Source: Flexithrix dorotheae DSM 6795 (GTDB lineage: Bacteria; Bacteroidota; Bacteroidia; Cytophagales; Flammeovirgaceae). From it: 37,772 nucleotides of DNA. Positions 17,994-27,432 of this stretch are shown here, piece after piece. The notes beneath the pieces were generated by a model. It was not told the DNA's origin. It searched no databases and saw only the letters and a program-made list of their open reading frames with translations. The stretch is taken from positions 1 to 37,772 of the forward strand of contig NZ_KB903466.1 in NCBI RefSeq assembly GCF_000379765.1, in the 5' to 3' direction. Made by a program: the position numbers and the translations under genes. Position 1 is the first letter of the stretch; every line of letters begins with the position of its first letter.

Positions 17994-20900
17994 TTAAAAA
18001 GTAATTTTTGTACCTACGGTAAATGTTCTCAAAGAAGGATAGGTACTATCATCAATCCCTTGTTGAGTGTCAGAATTTACTGGAGTGGTTGACAATTCCG
18101 GGTCATAACTGGAATAGTTTGTCAAAAGTCCCAGGTTTTGAACACTTACATAGACTCTTGCCATTTTTAAGGTGTTTTTGAGTAACTTTTCCGGAAATGT
18201 ATAGCCTAAGGTTAAATTAGAAATTCTGATAAAGCTACCATCTTCTATCCACTGATTAGACTGGGACCTTGAATTACTGGTATTGCTAAATCCTGGGATA
18301 TCTGATTGGTTGTTTTCAGGAGTCCACCTATTCAGGATTTCCTTTGAAGTGGGTACTGCATCACCACTACCTAAAATTAAAAACCGGGTTTTATTCCAGA
18401 CATCGAAACCCTGTGTTCCGTTAATGAGCAAATTGAGGTCAAAATTTTTATATTCAATATTAGTGTTCCAGCCCCAGTTAAAATCAGGAAGAGGACTGCC
18501 AAGAATTTCCATATCCTCGGAACCAATCACTTTATCCCCATTTACATCTCTATATCTTGGATCTCCTGGTACTTGTGCATATTCTGCTGCTTCAGCCGCC
18601 TGATCTGCCTTCCAGGTCCCTTCATAATGAAGTCCATAAAATTGAGAAATTGGTTTACCTGGTAGCAGGATAAATTCTCCCAAATAAAGTACACTATCCT
18701 GGCCTAGTGATAATACTTTATTTCTGTTTACACTTAAATTAAGGGAGGTATTTAATTTGAAATCCTGATGATCGATAGTAGTCCAGTTGACTAAAAATTC
18801 TATTCCCTTATTTTCTATGGAACCAATATTTTTAAGCACAGTTCCTCCTCCTGCATAACCCGGTACAGGTACATTTAACAATAAATCATCCGTTTCTTTG
18901 TGATATAAATCTAAAGCACCGGTTACTTTTCCATTAAAAATACCGAAATCCACACCAACATTAATTTGAGTAGTAGTTTCCCATTTTAAATCAGGATTTG
19001 AGGGAGTACCAGGGCCAATTCCGATACTCATAGATTGGTTATTCATAGGGTAATTTCTATTCAGCGTAAGTGTAGTTAAGGTTTGATAGGGTGATATAGC
19101 CTGGCTACCTACCTTTCCTATACTTGTTCTTAATTTTAAATCAGATAGAAATCCTGCATTATTTATAAAACTTTCATCAGAAATTCTCCAGGCAAAAGCT
19201 GCAGACGGGAAATAACCATATTTATTCCCATCACCAAATTTGGAAGAGCCATCTGCCCGAAATGAAGCAGTAAATAAATATTTATCTTTAAGGGTATAAT
19301 TTACTCTCCCTAAAAATGACTGGAGTGATTCGTCCTGAAAACTGGAAAATACCTGCTGGTTGGATCCTAACTGAAGCCGATAGTAAGTCAGGGCATTTGT
19401 GGTCAGGCCGGTGGCATAGGCAGAGTTTCCTTCTGTTTTTGTGACTTGTTGCTCATAAATGGCAGATACATCAATAAAATGGTTTTCATTTATTTTTTTG
19501 GAATAGCTCAGAATATTGGTGTTTTGCAAGCGGTAATAAAAATTGTCCGTTTGGATGGCCTCACTTGTAGATTCATCTGCTCCTGGCTGGTAACGCTTGA
19601 ATGTAGGACTATGGGTAAATATTCCATCTATTCCTCCCATCACAGAGAGTTTTAAATCTTTTGTAATTCTATAACCTAATTGTAATTGGGACCAGGTATT
19701 CCACCTTTTTTGGTCAAATAACCTTTCTCTTACCTGATAAACAGGATTAGCAGCTATAGGTCCGTAACCTCCAGGTGATAAGGTGTACTTTTGAGTTTCG
19801 GCATCAAAAACGGCTATATTTGGAGGGAATACATGGGCTGCTCCTAAAGCAGTACTTCTGCCATTGTAGGTGTAATTATTCCGGGCATTTGTATGGTTGG
19901 CATATATGTTAAAGATTAAATCTGTTTTTTTACTGAGTTCGGAGGAAACATTCGCCCGAATTCCATATCTTTTGTAAAATGAATTATCAATAATACCTTC
20001 CTGATCGGCAAGAGATCCTGAAATGTAAAATTTTGTTTTTGGTGATCCTCCACTTAAAGCCAGTTGATAATTTTGAGTTGCTCCGTTCCTAAGAATCTCA
20101 TCTAGCCAATTGGTTCCTCCCGCCTGAGTGACCGAATCAATTTCAGCTGAAGTAAAAATATCATCTAACCCAAGGTCTCTATTTCGCTCATTTACTACAT
20201 TCATATACTCCTCAGTATTAAGCAGGTCTAATTTTTTGCTCAATTTATCCACACTATAAAAGGCATCAAATTCCACTTTTAATTCTCCACTTTTGCCGGT
20301 TTTGGTGGTAATAATTACTACTCCATTTGATCCCCTTGACCCGTATATAGCGGTAGCAGAAGCATCCTTTAATACATCGATGGATGCAATATCATTTGGG
20401 TTTAATATGGATATATCTCCACCTACAAAACCGTCAATCACGTAAAGGGGATTGTTGTTGCCATTCACAGAATTAAAGCCTCTGATTCGAATTTTCATAC
20501 TGGCACCTGGTGCGCCACTTGGTGTTTGAACGGTCACACCAGCAGTTCGGCCCTTCAAGGCATTTTCTGCCCGAATAATAGGTTGATCCTCGAAATCCTT
20601 GGAATTAATGGATGCTACCGAACCTGTCAGATCCGATTTTTCTTTCACACCATATCCGATTACCACAACTTCTTCTAATTGTTCTAAATCAGGAACCAGC
20701 TGGATATTAATAACCTCTTTAGTGCCCACTTCAACTTCCTGAGTTTCAAATCCTATATAGCTAAATTGCAATATAGCACCCTCGGAAATACCCAGTGTAA
20801 ACTTTCCTTCCACATCAGTGGTGGTTCCGGTGGTGGTCCCTTTTAGGATTACACTTACCCCGGGCAATGGTTGATTATCCTCTGAGGAAAATACGGTTCC

Positions 20901-21320
20901 GTTGATTTTGTTTTGGTAAACTTCGAATTTATTGGCTATTTCTTTAATTTTTGGTTTGCCAAATGATCCTTTACTGATATGGATATTTCTATTAATTCTG
21001 GTGAATTTTAAACTGGTTTGTTTGGCAATTGAGGTTAATATTTTTGCCAGAGACTCGTCATTGGCAACTATATCCAGGCGTTTTTCCCGGTTAATTTCTA
21101 TGGTATTATATGTAAAATTAAAGTTAGTCCTTTTTTCTATTACCTGGATAACCTCTTTTAAAGGAGTATTCTGTAACGATAGGGATATTTGAATATCATA
21201 AATACTTTCCTTTTGAGCTTTTCCTTCATTAGCCAACAACATGCTGCTAAATAAAATCTGAAAAAAGATGCCGTAAAATAAAAGTTTGGACATCATTAGA
21301 ATATGTTTTTTTATTTTCAT
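17994..21320 (-). CDS. SusC/RagA-type TonB-linked outer membrane transporter with STN domain (locus 2)
   Basis: An outer membrane TonB-dependent channel of 1108 residues with the ATG at 21320; the frame extends to a GTG at 21344. The signal peptide ends LLANEGKAQ. STN domain is about 45-116, carboxypeptidase-like domain 139-214 (PLPGVSVILKGTTTGTTTDVEG), TonB-box-like LEEVVVIGYG 215-224, and the plug follows with the standard NNPLYVIDGFVGG and SIDVLKDASATAIYGSRGSN segments. The C terminus is FTVGTKITF with terminal Phe. The plug motifs are closer to the textbook RagA/SusC consensus than those of locus 1, so the two loci are not recent duplicates. It is translated in tight coupling with SusD and is presumably controlled by the FecR/sigma pair upstream. 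Confidence 0.95.
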   Translation of the reverse strand: MKIKKHILMMSKLLFYGIFFQILFSSMLLANEGKAQKESIYDIQISLSLQNTPLKEVIQVIEKRTNFNFTYNTIEINREKRLDIVANDESLAKILTSIAKQTSLKFTRINRNIHISKGSFGKPKIKEIANKFEVYQNKINGTVFSSEDNQPLPGVSVILKGTTTGTTTDVEGKFTLGISEGAILQFSYIGFETQEVEVGTKEVINIQLVPDLEQLEEVVVIGYGVKEKSDLTGSVASINSKDFEDQPIIRAENALKGRTAGVTVQTPSGAPGASMKIRIRGFNSVNGNNNPLYVIDGFVGGDISILNPNDIASIDVLKDASATAIYGSRGSNGVVIITTKTGKSGELKVEFDAFYSVDKLSKKLDLLNTEEYMNVVNERNRDLGLDDIFTSAEIDSVTQAGGTNWLDEILRNGATQNYQLALSGGSPKTKFYISGSLADQEGIIDNSFYKRYGIRANVSSELSKKTDLIFNIYANHTNARNNYTYNGRSTALGAAHVFPPNIAVFDAETQKYTLSPGGYGPIAANPVYQVRERLFDQKRWNTWSQLQLGYRITKDLKLSVMGGIDGIFTHSPTFKRYQPGADESTSEAIQTDNFYYRLQNTNILSYSKKINENHFIDVSAIYEQQVTKTEGNSAYATGLTTNALTYYRLQLGSNQQVFSSFQDESLQSFLGRVNYTLKDKYLFTASFRADGSSKFGDGNKYGYFPSAAFAWRISDESFINNAGFLSDLKLRTSIGKVGSQAISPYQTLTTLTLNRNYPMNNQSMSIGIGPGTPSNPDLKWETTTQINVGVDFGIFNGKVTGALDLYHKETDDLLLNVPVPGYAGGGTVLKNIGSIENKGIEFLVNWTTIDHQDFKLNTSLNLSVNRNKVLSLGQDSVLYLGEFILLPGKPISQFYGLHYEGTWKADQAAEAAEYAQVPGDPRYRDVNGDKVIGSEDMEILGSPLPDFNWGWNTNIEYKNFDLNLLINGTQGFDVWNKTRFLILGSGDAVPTSKEILNRWTPENNQSDIPGFSNTSNSRSQSNQWIEDGSFIRISNLTLGYTFPEKLLKNTLKMARVYVSVQNLGLLTNYSSYDPELSTTPVNSDTQQGIDDSTYPSLRTFTVGTKITF

Positions 21321-21511
21321 ATTTTTATTATGTTTTGGGTACACACTACTTGAAATGATATCTTAATTTGTTATCACAGGCTTCAATTGTATTAACAAAT
21401 TAAAAGGTGAAATTAGACTGGGCATCAAGGATTTAGCGGTTCAGGATGTCCAGTTCTATTTTTTACTAACTAGCTTGTATTTAAAAAAAATTCCATGATC
21501 AGTTTTGTGGT

Positions 21512-22516
21512 TTAGTTTGTTATTTTTAATACTTTATTATTCAAATCGTATGAAAATCCCGAGGTTATACTTATGCCTTTAATTACATTAATCAGAGGCT
21601 CTTTCTCATAAATTCCTGAATAGGATCCTTTTAACTTTACAGATTCATCCACCTGTATTTCTACTCCATACCATCGTTCAATTTTTTCAAATACCAGTGT
21701 TAAAGGTTCATTATCGAATATTAAAATCCCATTTTGCCACCCCGTGATTTTATGTTTGTCAAATAAATCTTTCTTGATTTTTCCCTTACCCGAATAGGTA
21801 ATCATTTCATTGGGATGAAGAATAAGTTTATTTTGATCAGCATCCGATACCTGGAGTTTTCCTTCCACAAGGGCAATATTTACTTCCTGAAAATTATTGA
21901 TATTGAAGGAGGTGCCTAATACTTTTGCCTCTATGTGGCCAACTACCACAATAAATGGTTTATCCTTATTCTCTGCCACCTCAAAAAAAGCTTCCCCTTC
22001 AAGAAAAACCCGTCTGACATTTCCTGAGAAATGTTCTGGAATCTTTAAGCTGCTTTCAGAATTTAATTTAATTTTAGTACCATCTTTTAAAATAATGGTA
22101 GATTTTTTCCCCTTAGGATTCTTTTTTATAATATAGGAAATGGGCGGGCTTTCAGCAGGTTCATCCATATTTAGAAAGAAACCAAACCCAACGATTAAAC
22201 CAATTAATATACTGGCAGCAATCCCACTTATCCATTTGAAATTCCACTTTTTTTTCTGCTTGTTTATTGTTGAAGAATCTGTCCGGATGATTTTTTCGAA
22301 CATCTCGATATAATGTTGATCACTTAAATCGTACCTTTCCCCATAATGGATATTTTTTGTGATTTGTCGGGCTAAATTTATTTCTCGGCTTTTCTCAGGA
22401 TGGTTTTGTAACCACTTTTCCCAAAAATGGTTGGTTTCCTCATTCGGCTCATTTACCCATTTGATAAAAAACTCATCGGAAAGAAAATCTTCAGTCTGGT
22501 ATTCTAAATAATTCAT
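21512..22516 (-). CDS. FecR-family anti-sigma factor (locus 2)
   Basis: A 334-residue inner-membrane regulator. The N-terminal cytoplasmic part (1-92) begins MNYLEYQTEDFLSDEFF and contains Trp-rich NHFWEKWLQNHPEK. One transmembrane helix lies at about 95-116, followed by the periplasmic FecR domain (about 126-230, with VFLEGEAFFEVAENKDKPF) and a C-terminal DUF4974 domain (about 262-333, with LTLVFEKIERWYGVEIQV). It lies between its sigma factor (87 bases upstream) and its SusC (191 bases downstream). The N terminus is clearly related to the stand-alone small protein at 32400-32642. Expected to hold the sigma factor until the SusC STN domain signals. Confidence 0.93.
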   Translation of the reverse strand: MNYLEYQTEDFLSDEFFIKWVNEPNEETNHFWEKWLQNHPEKSREINLARQITKNIHYGERYDLSDQHYIEMFEKIIRTDSSTINKQKKKWNFKWISGIAASILIGLIVGFGFFLNMDEPAESPPISYIIKKNPKGKKSTIILKDGTKIKLNSESSLKIPEHFSGNVRRVFLEGEAFFEVAENKDKPFIVVVGHIEAKVLGTSFNINNFQEVNIALVEGKLQVSDADQNKLILHPNEMITYSGKGKIKKDLFDKHKITGWQNGILIFDNEPLTLVFEKIERWYGVEIQVDESVKLKGSYSGIYEKEPLINVIKGISITSGFSYDLNNKVLKITN

Positions 22517-22603
22517 ATGTCTTTTTGAAAAATCATAAATTATTTTGCTTGATAATAATTTATTTACGCTTTGGCAATGTCGGGTTCTAAAGGCTTTTTA
22601 AGG

Positions 22604-23263
22604 CTAAAAAATCCCATTCATTTCTTTTTTAATGGCGGTAATCGCCCTGTAAACTAGTTTCCGGGCTGATTTTACATCTTTAAAATCCATTATGACAGAA
22701 ATATCCTTATAGGAAAGGCCTTCTTCAAAGAACAGAATGATTATGTGCCTTTGCCTGTCGGTCAGTTTGTCCACTGCAGCTTGTAGTGAGGCTTTCAATT
22801 CACTACTCATTTCTTCTCGGATTATCTTAGTTTCCTGTGATATTTCAATTTTAAATCCCTGTTTTTCAATTAATTCGGTATTAAAAATATACTTCTGTTC
22901 TTTTTTTAATTTTTTCAATAAGGCTCTGTAAAACCATTTAAACAAAAAGGCTTTGATACAAACTACTTTGGCTAATGTTTGTCTGTTTTTTCTTAAATCG
23001 ATAAAAAGATTTTGTACTACATCCCTGATTAAATCTTTTCGCTTGGTGAACTGGTATCCATAATTGCAAAGCATCCCTGTATACACCTTATAAATGTAGT
23101 TAAAGGCATTTTCATCGCCCTCCTTAAAAGCACTCCAGATTTCGTGATCAGACTTTTTATTAAAATCTTTTTTTATCTGGATTTCATTTTTCAGGACATA
23201 GGTTGATTCAATAAATTCCTGGTTATTTTTTAAGTTAATTATTTTAGCGATTTTCATTTTCAT
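22604..23263 (-). CDS. ECF-type RNA polymerase sigma factor (locus 2)
   Basis: A 219-residue sigma-70 family ECF factor. Region 2 is about 40-105 (EIWSAFKEGDENAFNYIYKVYTG, then VVQNLFIDLRK) and region 4 about 165-215 with the helix-turn-helix LSYKDISVIMDFKDVKSARKLV. The first 36 residues, rich in Asn, Lys and Ile, precede the conserved domain; a later start is possible but no internal Met before region 2 was found, so I keep 23263. Unlike the locus 1 factor it has no hydrophobic tail. Its position directly upstream of fecR, susC and susD indicates a locus-specific regulator. Confidence 0.92.
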   Translation of the reverse strand: MKMKIAKIINLKNNQEFIESTYVLKNEIQIKKDFNKKSDHEIWSAFKEGDENAFNYIYKVYTGMLCNYGYQFTKRKDLIRDVVQNLFIDLRKNRQTLAKVVCIKAFLFKWFYRALLKKLKKEQKYIFNTELIEKQGFKIEISQETKIIREEMSSELKASLQAAVDKLTDRQRHIIILFFEEGLSYKDISVIMDFKDVKSARKLVYRAITAIKKEMNGIF

Positions 23264-23717
23264 TAATTTAGGTAATTCTTTACCTTCTTATTTAGTTAGT
23301 GCCAGTAATTAATAAAAAGCACCCAAAAAATTTCAAGTTTATTTTTACAGGTCCTGGATTGAGGTTTTAAAGCTGGAAATATTCAATATGAAATAGTTTA
23401 AACCAATAGCAAGGGATAGTCATTTTTATTTTAGTTTTATCCCATAAATGATTCACTTGATAGGAGAATTATGCCTGATGATTGGAGGATAAAATCGGAT
23501 TTATCGCTATAAAAAAAGGAAAGGCATATCTTCATTCATTTATATCCTGAGAATAAGCTTTTTTTCATTAGCACATTGAGCATACAATGTTATCAGGAAG
23601 GGAAGTGATAAGGTTTATCCATACATAAAAGGGAAAATTTAAATCCACAGATTTGAGAAACCCTCAGGGAGGAAAGAGTTATCTTAAGCATTTTGCATTT
23701 GAAAAAAGTCTTTCTGC
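23264..23717. other. intergenic stretch without a recognisable gene
   Basis: These 454 bases lie between the sigma factor start and the end of the photolyase operon. They are AT-rich with stops in all frames. They should contain the photolyase operon terminator and the sigma promoter, but I could not identify either with confidence. Confidence 0.6.
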
Positions 23718-25202
23718 CTAATCAGCTAAATGATTTAAAAATTCTTCTGCATTTTTAAGATGGTTTTTCTTTTTCTGATCGTCCATTTTATCTAAAGTTT
23801 TTACCAACATGCCCAGACGGGGATTTTGAGTGAAAAAATCCCGGTGGACATGCATAAACCTCCAGAATAATCCATCCCATGTTTCCTGCCAATCTCCTTT
23901 TTCATAATCACTCATTTTCATTAAATAATTACTACTGCTAATATAAGGTTTTGTAGACATCAATCCGCCATCCGCAAATTGGCTCATCCCATAAACATTG
24001 GGTACCATCACCCAATCATAGGCATCAATAAATAATTCCATAAACCAGCGGTAAACCTCATCCGGATCAAACTCGCAAAGCATCATAAAATTCCCAAGTA
24101 CCATCAATCGCTCAATGTGATGACAATATCCAGTGTGTAGAATTTTCTTAATGGTGTGGTCTATGGGTGGAATTCCTGTTGAACCTGTATAAAATCCTTT
24201 TGGAATTTTCCTGCTGAAATTCCAAAAGTTTTTCGTTCGTTGTTCATTGCCCTTGGCTTCATAAATTCCCCGGATAAATTCTCGCCAGCCAATCAGCTGA
24301 CGGATAAACCCTTCAAGTGAATTGATGGGGATTTCGCTGGATTTGGCATAATCCAGTGCCTCATCAATTACAAAATCAGGAGTCAGCAATCCAACATTGA
24401 GCATAGGAGTTAGCACGCTATGGTGCAGTATGCTTTCCTTTTTTACAATGGCATCCTCGTAAGTTCCAAAGTCCGAAAATCTGTTTTTCAGAAATTCCTC
24501 CAACCATTTTTTGGCTGAAGAAAAGTTAAAAGGGTAAAGTGGACTTTCTCCTAACTGACCAGGGTTATCAGAAAAGTGTGCCTGAATATATTCCCGGGCC
24601 TCTTCGAAAACAGCCTCTGTTTTCGGATAATTTACAGAAGGAGGTGTTTTTTGTTTAGGATATTTCTTTCTGTTTTCATCATCGAAACTCCATTTTCCGC
24701 CTTTAGGTTTTTCCTCATTTTCTAAAAGAATTTTGTAGTGTTTTCTTTGTTCAATATAAAATGAAGTCTGATGAAATTTCTTTTTATCCGATCGGAAAAA
24801 AGGTTGTAAATCTTCCTTTTTGGTAAGAAAAAGAGGCGAATCATGAATGACCAGTTTCAATTTTAATTCAGCTGCCTTTTTTGAAATTCTCTTCTGTAAC
24901 CAATTATCAGTTGGATCGATGATATGAATTTCCTCAGGTTCCTTTTGTGCCAAATGCTCAATAAGCTTTCGGACATCAGATAATGAAGAATGAGCCTCAA
25001 TATAATTGACCTTAAAACCTTTCGAATTAAGATGCTTCTCATAAAACTTCATTGTAGCCCGATGAAAAGCCAGCTTTTGTTTATGAAAGGCAAACTGATT
25101 GAAAAAAAGGGTTTCTTCAACTAAATAAATATCATATTCCTTTTGAGTTAAAGGATTTTCCTCAAAAAGTTGATGGGGGAAGATTAGGGCTATTTTACTC
25201 AA
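23718..25202 (-). CDS. CryPro/PhrB-type photolyase-related protein lacking Fe-S cysteines
   Basis: A 494-residue flavoprotein of the bacterial (6-4) photolyase / CryPro family. The N-terminal alpha/beta antenna domain is about 1-125 (ALIFPHQLF, then [13 protein letters not shown]), the all-helical FAD domain about 205-490, with [16 protein letters not shown] (299-314), [15 protein letters not shown] (361-375), and [19 protein letters not shown] (402-420). In PhrB-type proteins a CxxC plus a third Cys follow the MSDY motif and a fourth lies about 16 residues before HHIQRLM. Here [15 protein letters not shown] (430-444) has none, and the upstream position is Pro, so a 4Fe-4S cluster is not expected. 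The only usable start is TTG at 25202, which overlaps the end of the preceding 47-aa gene by 8 bases, suggesting translational coupling. Last gene of the operon. Confidence 0.9.
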   Translation of the reverse strand: MSKIALIFPHQLFEENPLTQKEYDIYLVEETLFFNQFAFHKQKLAFHRATMKFYEKHLNSKGFKVNYIEAHSSLSDVRKLIEHLAQKEPEEIHIIDPTDNWLQKRISKKAAELKLKLVIHDSPLFLTKKEDLQPFFRSDKKKFHQTSFYIEQRKHYKILLENEEKPKGGKWSFDDENRKKYPKQKTPPSVNYPKTEAVFEEAREYIQAHFSDNPGQLGESPLYPFNFSSAKKWLEEFLKNRFSDFGTYEDAIVKKESILHHSVLTPMLNVGLLTPDFVIDEALDYAKSSEIPINSLEGFIRQLIGWREFIRGIYEAKGNEQRTKNFWNFSRKIPKGFYTGSTGIPPIDHTIKKILHTGYCHHIERLMVLGNFMMLCEFDPDEVYRWFMELFIDAYDWVMVPNVYGMSQFADGGLMSTKPYISSSNYLMKMSDYEKGDWQETWDGLFWRFMHVHRDFFTQNPRLGMLVKTLDKMDDQKKKNHLKNAEEFLNHLAD

Positions 25203-25338
25203 AGCTTTTCTTTTTGTGTCTACTACATTTTTTACTGCAATATTTTACTTCTTCCCATGAATTTCTCCATTTTTTCCTCCAGGTAAATGGCCGTTCGCAA
25301 ACCAGACATATTTTTTGGGGAAGATGTTGTTTTTTCAT
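25195..25338 (-). CDS. DUF2256 family zinc-ribbon-like small protein
   Basis: A 47-residue gene starting at ATG 25338 and ending TAA at 25195. The product fits the DUF2256 family: C11-x2-C14, then PFTWRKKW (17-24), WEEVKYC (28-34) and C34-x3-C38, followed by a basic tail. The four cysteines probably bind one zinc ion. Its ATG overlaps the flavin reductase stop as ATGA, and its end overlaps the photolyase start by 8 bases, so it is translationally linked to both. DUF2256 genes are frequently neighbours of cryptochrome/photolyase genes; their role is unknown. Nucleic acid binding or help with flavoprotein maturation are guesses. Confidence 0.88.
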   Translation of the reverse strand: MKKQHLPQKICLVCERPFTWRKKWRNSWEEVKYCSKKCSRHKKKSFE

Positions 25339-25979
25339 TGTTGTATTTTTTCAAACCTGGGTAATTTGTTGGCTTTGGTATAGGGAAACTGGTTAATTTT
25401 ATTCAGTTCATAATAACTATTTACTCCTGAAATTCCTGCCGAACCCAGAGAGGTTAAATTGATGTGCCCCTGCTCATCCATTGAATTTTCCGGAATGGAA
25501 ATATGCTGGATTTCCCCAATCATTAAAATAGTTTTATTTACCTGAATAGGAATTTCTTCTATCAGTTTCATGCCGATTTTTAAAGGACTTTCTTTCACAA
25601 AAGGGGCCTGAAATCCATATAAATATTCTTCGGTAAATTCACAGACCTCAAATTCGGAAGTTTCTTTTGGGAACTTAGCAGAGGTAAAGTGGGCCTGTTC
25701 TATAAAGTTTTGATGTACATGATTAATCGTGTAAAAGCCACTTTCTTTAATATTCAGATAGGTATCTCTTGGTTTTTCATGTTGTGGCCTCATGATAAAT
25801 CCCAGTAGTGCAGGTGAGCTACCCAGGTGGACTACACTGCTAAATATCCCAAGATTCGGATAGCCGTCTTTTGATTTGGTCCCTATCAGGTTTGCAGGTT
25901 TTATACCAGAGACTGAGTTAATGATGTTCAGTCTTTTTATACGTTCTGTATTTTCAATATCTTTTTTTGTTAAATGCAT
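25335..25979 (-). CDS. flavin reductase-like FMN-binding protein
   Basis: A 214-residue cytoplasmic protein of the flavin reductase-like split-barrel family, which binds FMN and reduces flavins with NAD(P)H or uses FMN as cofactor. The N-terminal segment [22 protein letters not shown]-type strand pair (about 22-44), [19 protein letters not shown] (59-77) and GFYTINHVH (81-89) are typical of the FMN site. It starts 4 bases after the cryptochrome stop and its TGA overlaps the DUF2256 start. In this operon it may supply reduced flavin to, or keep reduced, the three photolyase-type proteins; that is inference from gene order only. Confidence 0.85.
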   Translation of the reverse strand: MHLTKKDIENTERIKRLNIINSVSGIKPANLIGTKSKDGYPNLGIFSSVVHLGSSPALLGFIMRPQHEKPRDTYLNIKESGFYTINHVHQNFIEQAHFTSAKFPKETSEFEVCEFTEEYLYGFQAPFVKESPLKIGMKLIEEIPIQVNKTILMIGEIQHISIPENSMDEQGHINLTSLGSAGISGVNSYYELNKINQFPYTKANKLPRFEKIQQ

Positions 25980-25983
25980 ATTT

Positions 25984-27432
25984 TTATTGTCGTGTATGGG
26001 TGGCGATAATTCTTTTGCTTTCTTCTTTTACGGCAAGATGTTTTTTATGACCCCAGATTTTATCCCGTGCAGCTTTAGCTCTTTCTTCCAGATCAATAAT
26101 AGGCATAGGGTAATCTGCTCCAATATTTACTCCAGAGAAAGCCTGCTCCAGCTTGCTCATTTTCCAGGGTTTATGAATATGATTTTCAGGTATATTTTTT
26201 AATTCAGGAATCCACTTTTTAATAAAAATTCCCTTAGGATCGTGCTCCTGGGATTGCTTCACCGGATTATACATTCTAATCGTATTGATACCAGTGGTTC
26301 CCGCCTGCATTTGAAATTGAGGGTAATGAATACCAGGTTCATAATCTAAAAATTGTCTGGCCAAATGATAAACTCCATTCCTCCAATCCTGATCCAGATG
26401 ATGACATAAAAATGACACCAGCATGGCTCGCATCCTGAAATTCAACCATCCTGTCTGGATCACACACCTCATGCAGGCATCCACTAAAGGGAAACCGGTT
26501 TTTCCTTCCTTCCAGGCTTTTAGCAGTTCCGGATTGTTTTCATTTTCCAAAAGTTCATATCCCCTGTTTATACAGGTATGCTCGTAATCACATTCCATTT
26601 CAAACTTTTGAATGAAATGACAATGCCACTTCAAGCGGGAAAGAAAGGCACTAAACGCACGCTGGTGATGCTGATAGTTCGGATGATTTTTTACATGCTG
26701 ATAAGCCTGCCTGATACTTAAATTTCCCCAGGCTAAATAAGGCGAAATTCTACTGCAGGATTCCCGGCTTTCCAGAGGTTTGGAGAGGTAATAATTATAA
26801 TAAAATCCCCTTTGGTGAGTGAATGAATGAAGGTATTTCCAGGCTTTTTGCTCTCCTGCAGGTTGGAATTCTTTTGGATACAACTCCAGGTTCGCCTTCA
26901 AATCTTTCTTCAATTGAAATGGGTGATCTAAAATTAGCTGACCAGTATTAGAGTAATTATTTCTGATACAAGGTTCATTCATTTTAGCATACCATTTTTC
27001 ATCCCAACCTTTCCTGTGCTGAATCCCCCTTAAAATGCCATCTCGCTGATATTCCTTCCAATTAATTTCATGTTGGCCCAGGAATTTTTTCACTGTTTTG
27101 TCCCGATACCATGTCTTTTCTATGCCGCTTTCCCGATAACTGAATAGATTTTGGATCTTAAATCTGTCTACCAGAAACTGAAAGACTTCACATGCTTCGG
27201 CATGAAATAAATGGATTCGTTTATTGAATTCTTTTAATTTAACATTCAGTGTTTCAATCGAATGATAAATGAATTGAAGATGTCTTAAGGAAGTATCCTC
27301 ATGCTTTATAATGGATGGTTCAAACAGGTATATGATCAAATAGGGCAAAGCTGAATTTTCAGCTTCCAACAATGGTTCATGATCCTGTAATCTTAAATCT
27401 CTTTTTAGCCAGACGATATTAATGTGCTTCAT
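25984..27432 (-). CDS. cryptochrome/photolyase family protein with altered active-site motifs
   Basis: Taking the ATG at 27432 (482 aa), the protein begins [21 protein letters not shown], the standard first strand of the photolyase antenna domain (1-130). The FAD domain follows (about 200-470) with [19 protein letters not shown] (226-244), [11 protein letters not shown] (328-338), [16 protein letters not shown] (363-378) and [16 protein letters not shown] (386-401). Compared with E. coli PhrB, Asn341 corresponds to Phe332, FAD-proximal Trp382 to Phe373 and substrate-pocket Trp384 to Met375. The protein is therefore a divergent branch whose repair or signalling role is open. The preceding gene overlaps it by 14 bases; a frame extension to 27474 lies inside that gene and lacks family similarity. 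Confidence 0.9.
   Translation of the reverse strand: MKHINIVWLKRDLRLQDHEPLLEAENSALPYLIIYLFEPSIIKHEDTSLRHLQFIYHSIETLNVKLKEFNKRIHLFHAEACEVFQFLVDRFKIQNLFSYRESGIEKTWYRDKTVKKFLGQHEINWKEYQRDGILRGIQHRKGWDEKWYAKMNEPCIRNNYSNTGQLILDHPFQLKKDLKANLELYPKEFQPAGEQKAWKYLHSFTHQRGFYYNYYLSKPLESRESCSRISPYLAWGNLSIRQAYQHVKNHPNYQHHQRAFSAFLSRLKWHCHFIQKFEMECDYEHTCINRGYELLENENNPELLKAWKEGKTGFPLVDACMRCVIQTGWLNFRMRAMLVSFLCHHLDQDWRNGVYHLARQFLDYEPGIHYPQFQMQAGTTGINTIRMYNPVKQSQEHDPKGIFIKKWIPELKNIPENHIHKPWKMSKLEQAFSGVNIGADYPMPIIDLEERAKAARDKIWGHKKHLAVKEESKRIIATHTRQ

Noticed and set aside
23264-23717. Search for a terminator of the photolyase operon
   Set aside because: Only short or weak palindromes such as GATAAA/TTTATC were seen; none had a proper stem and T tract on the minus strand.
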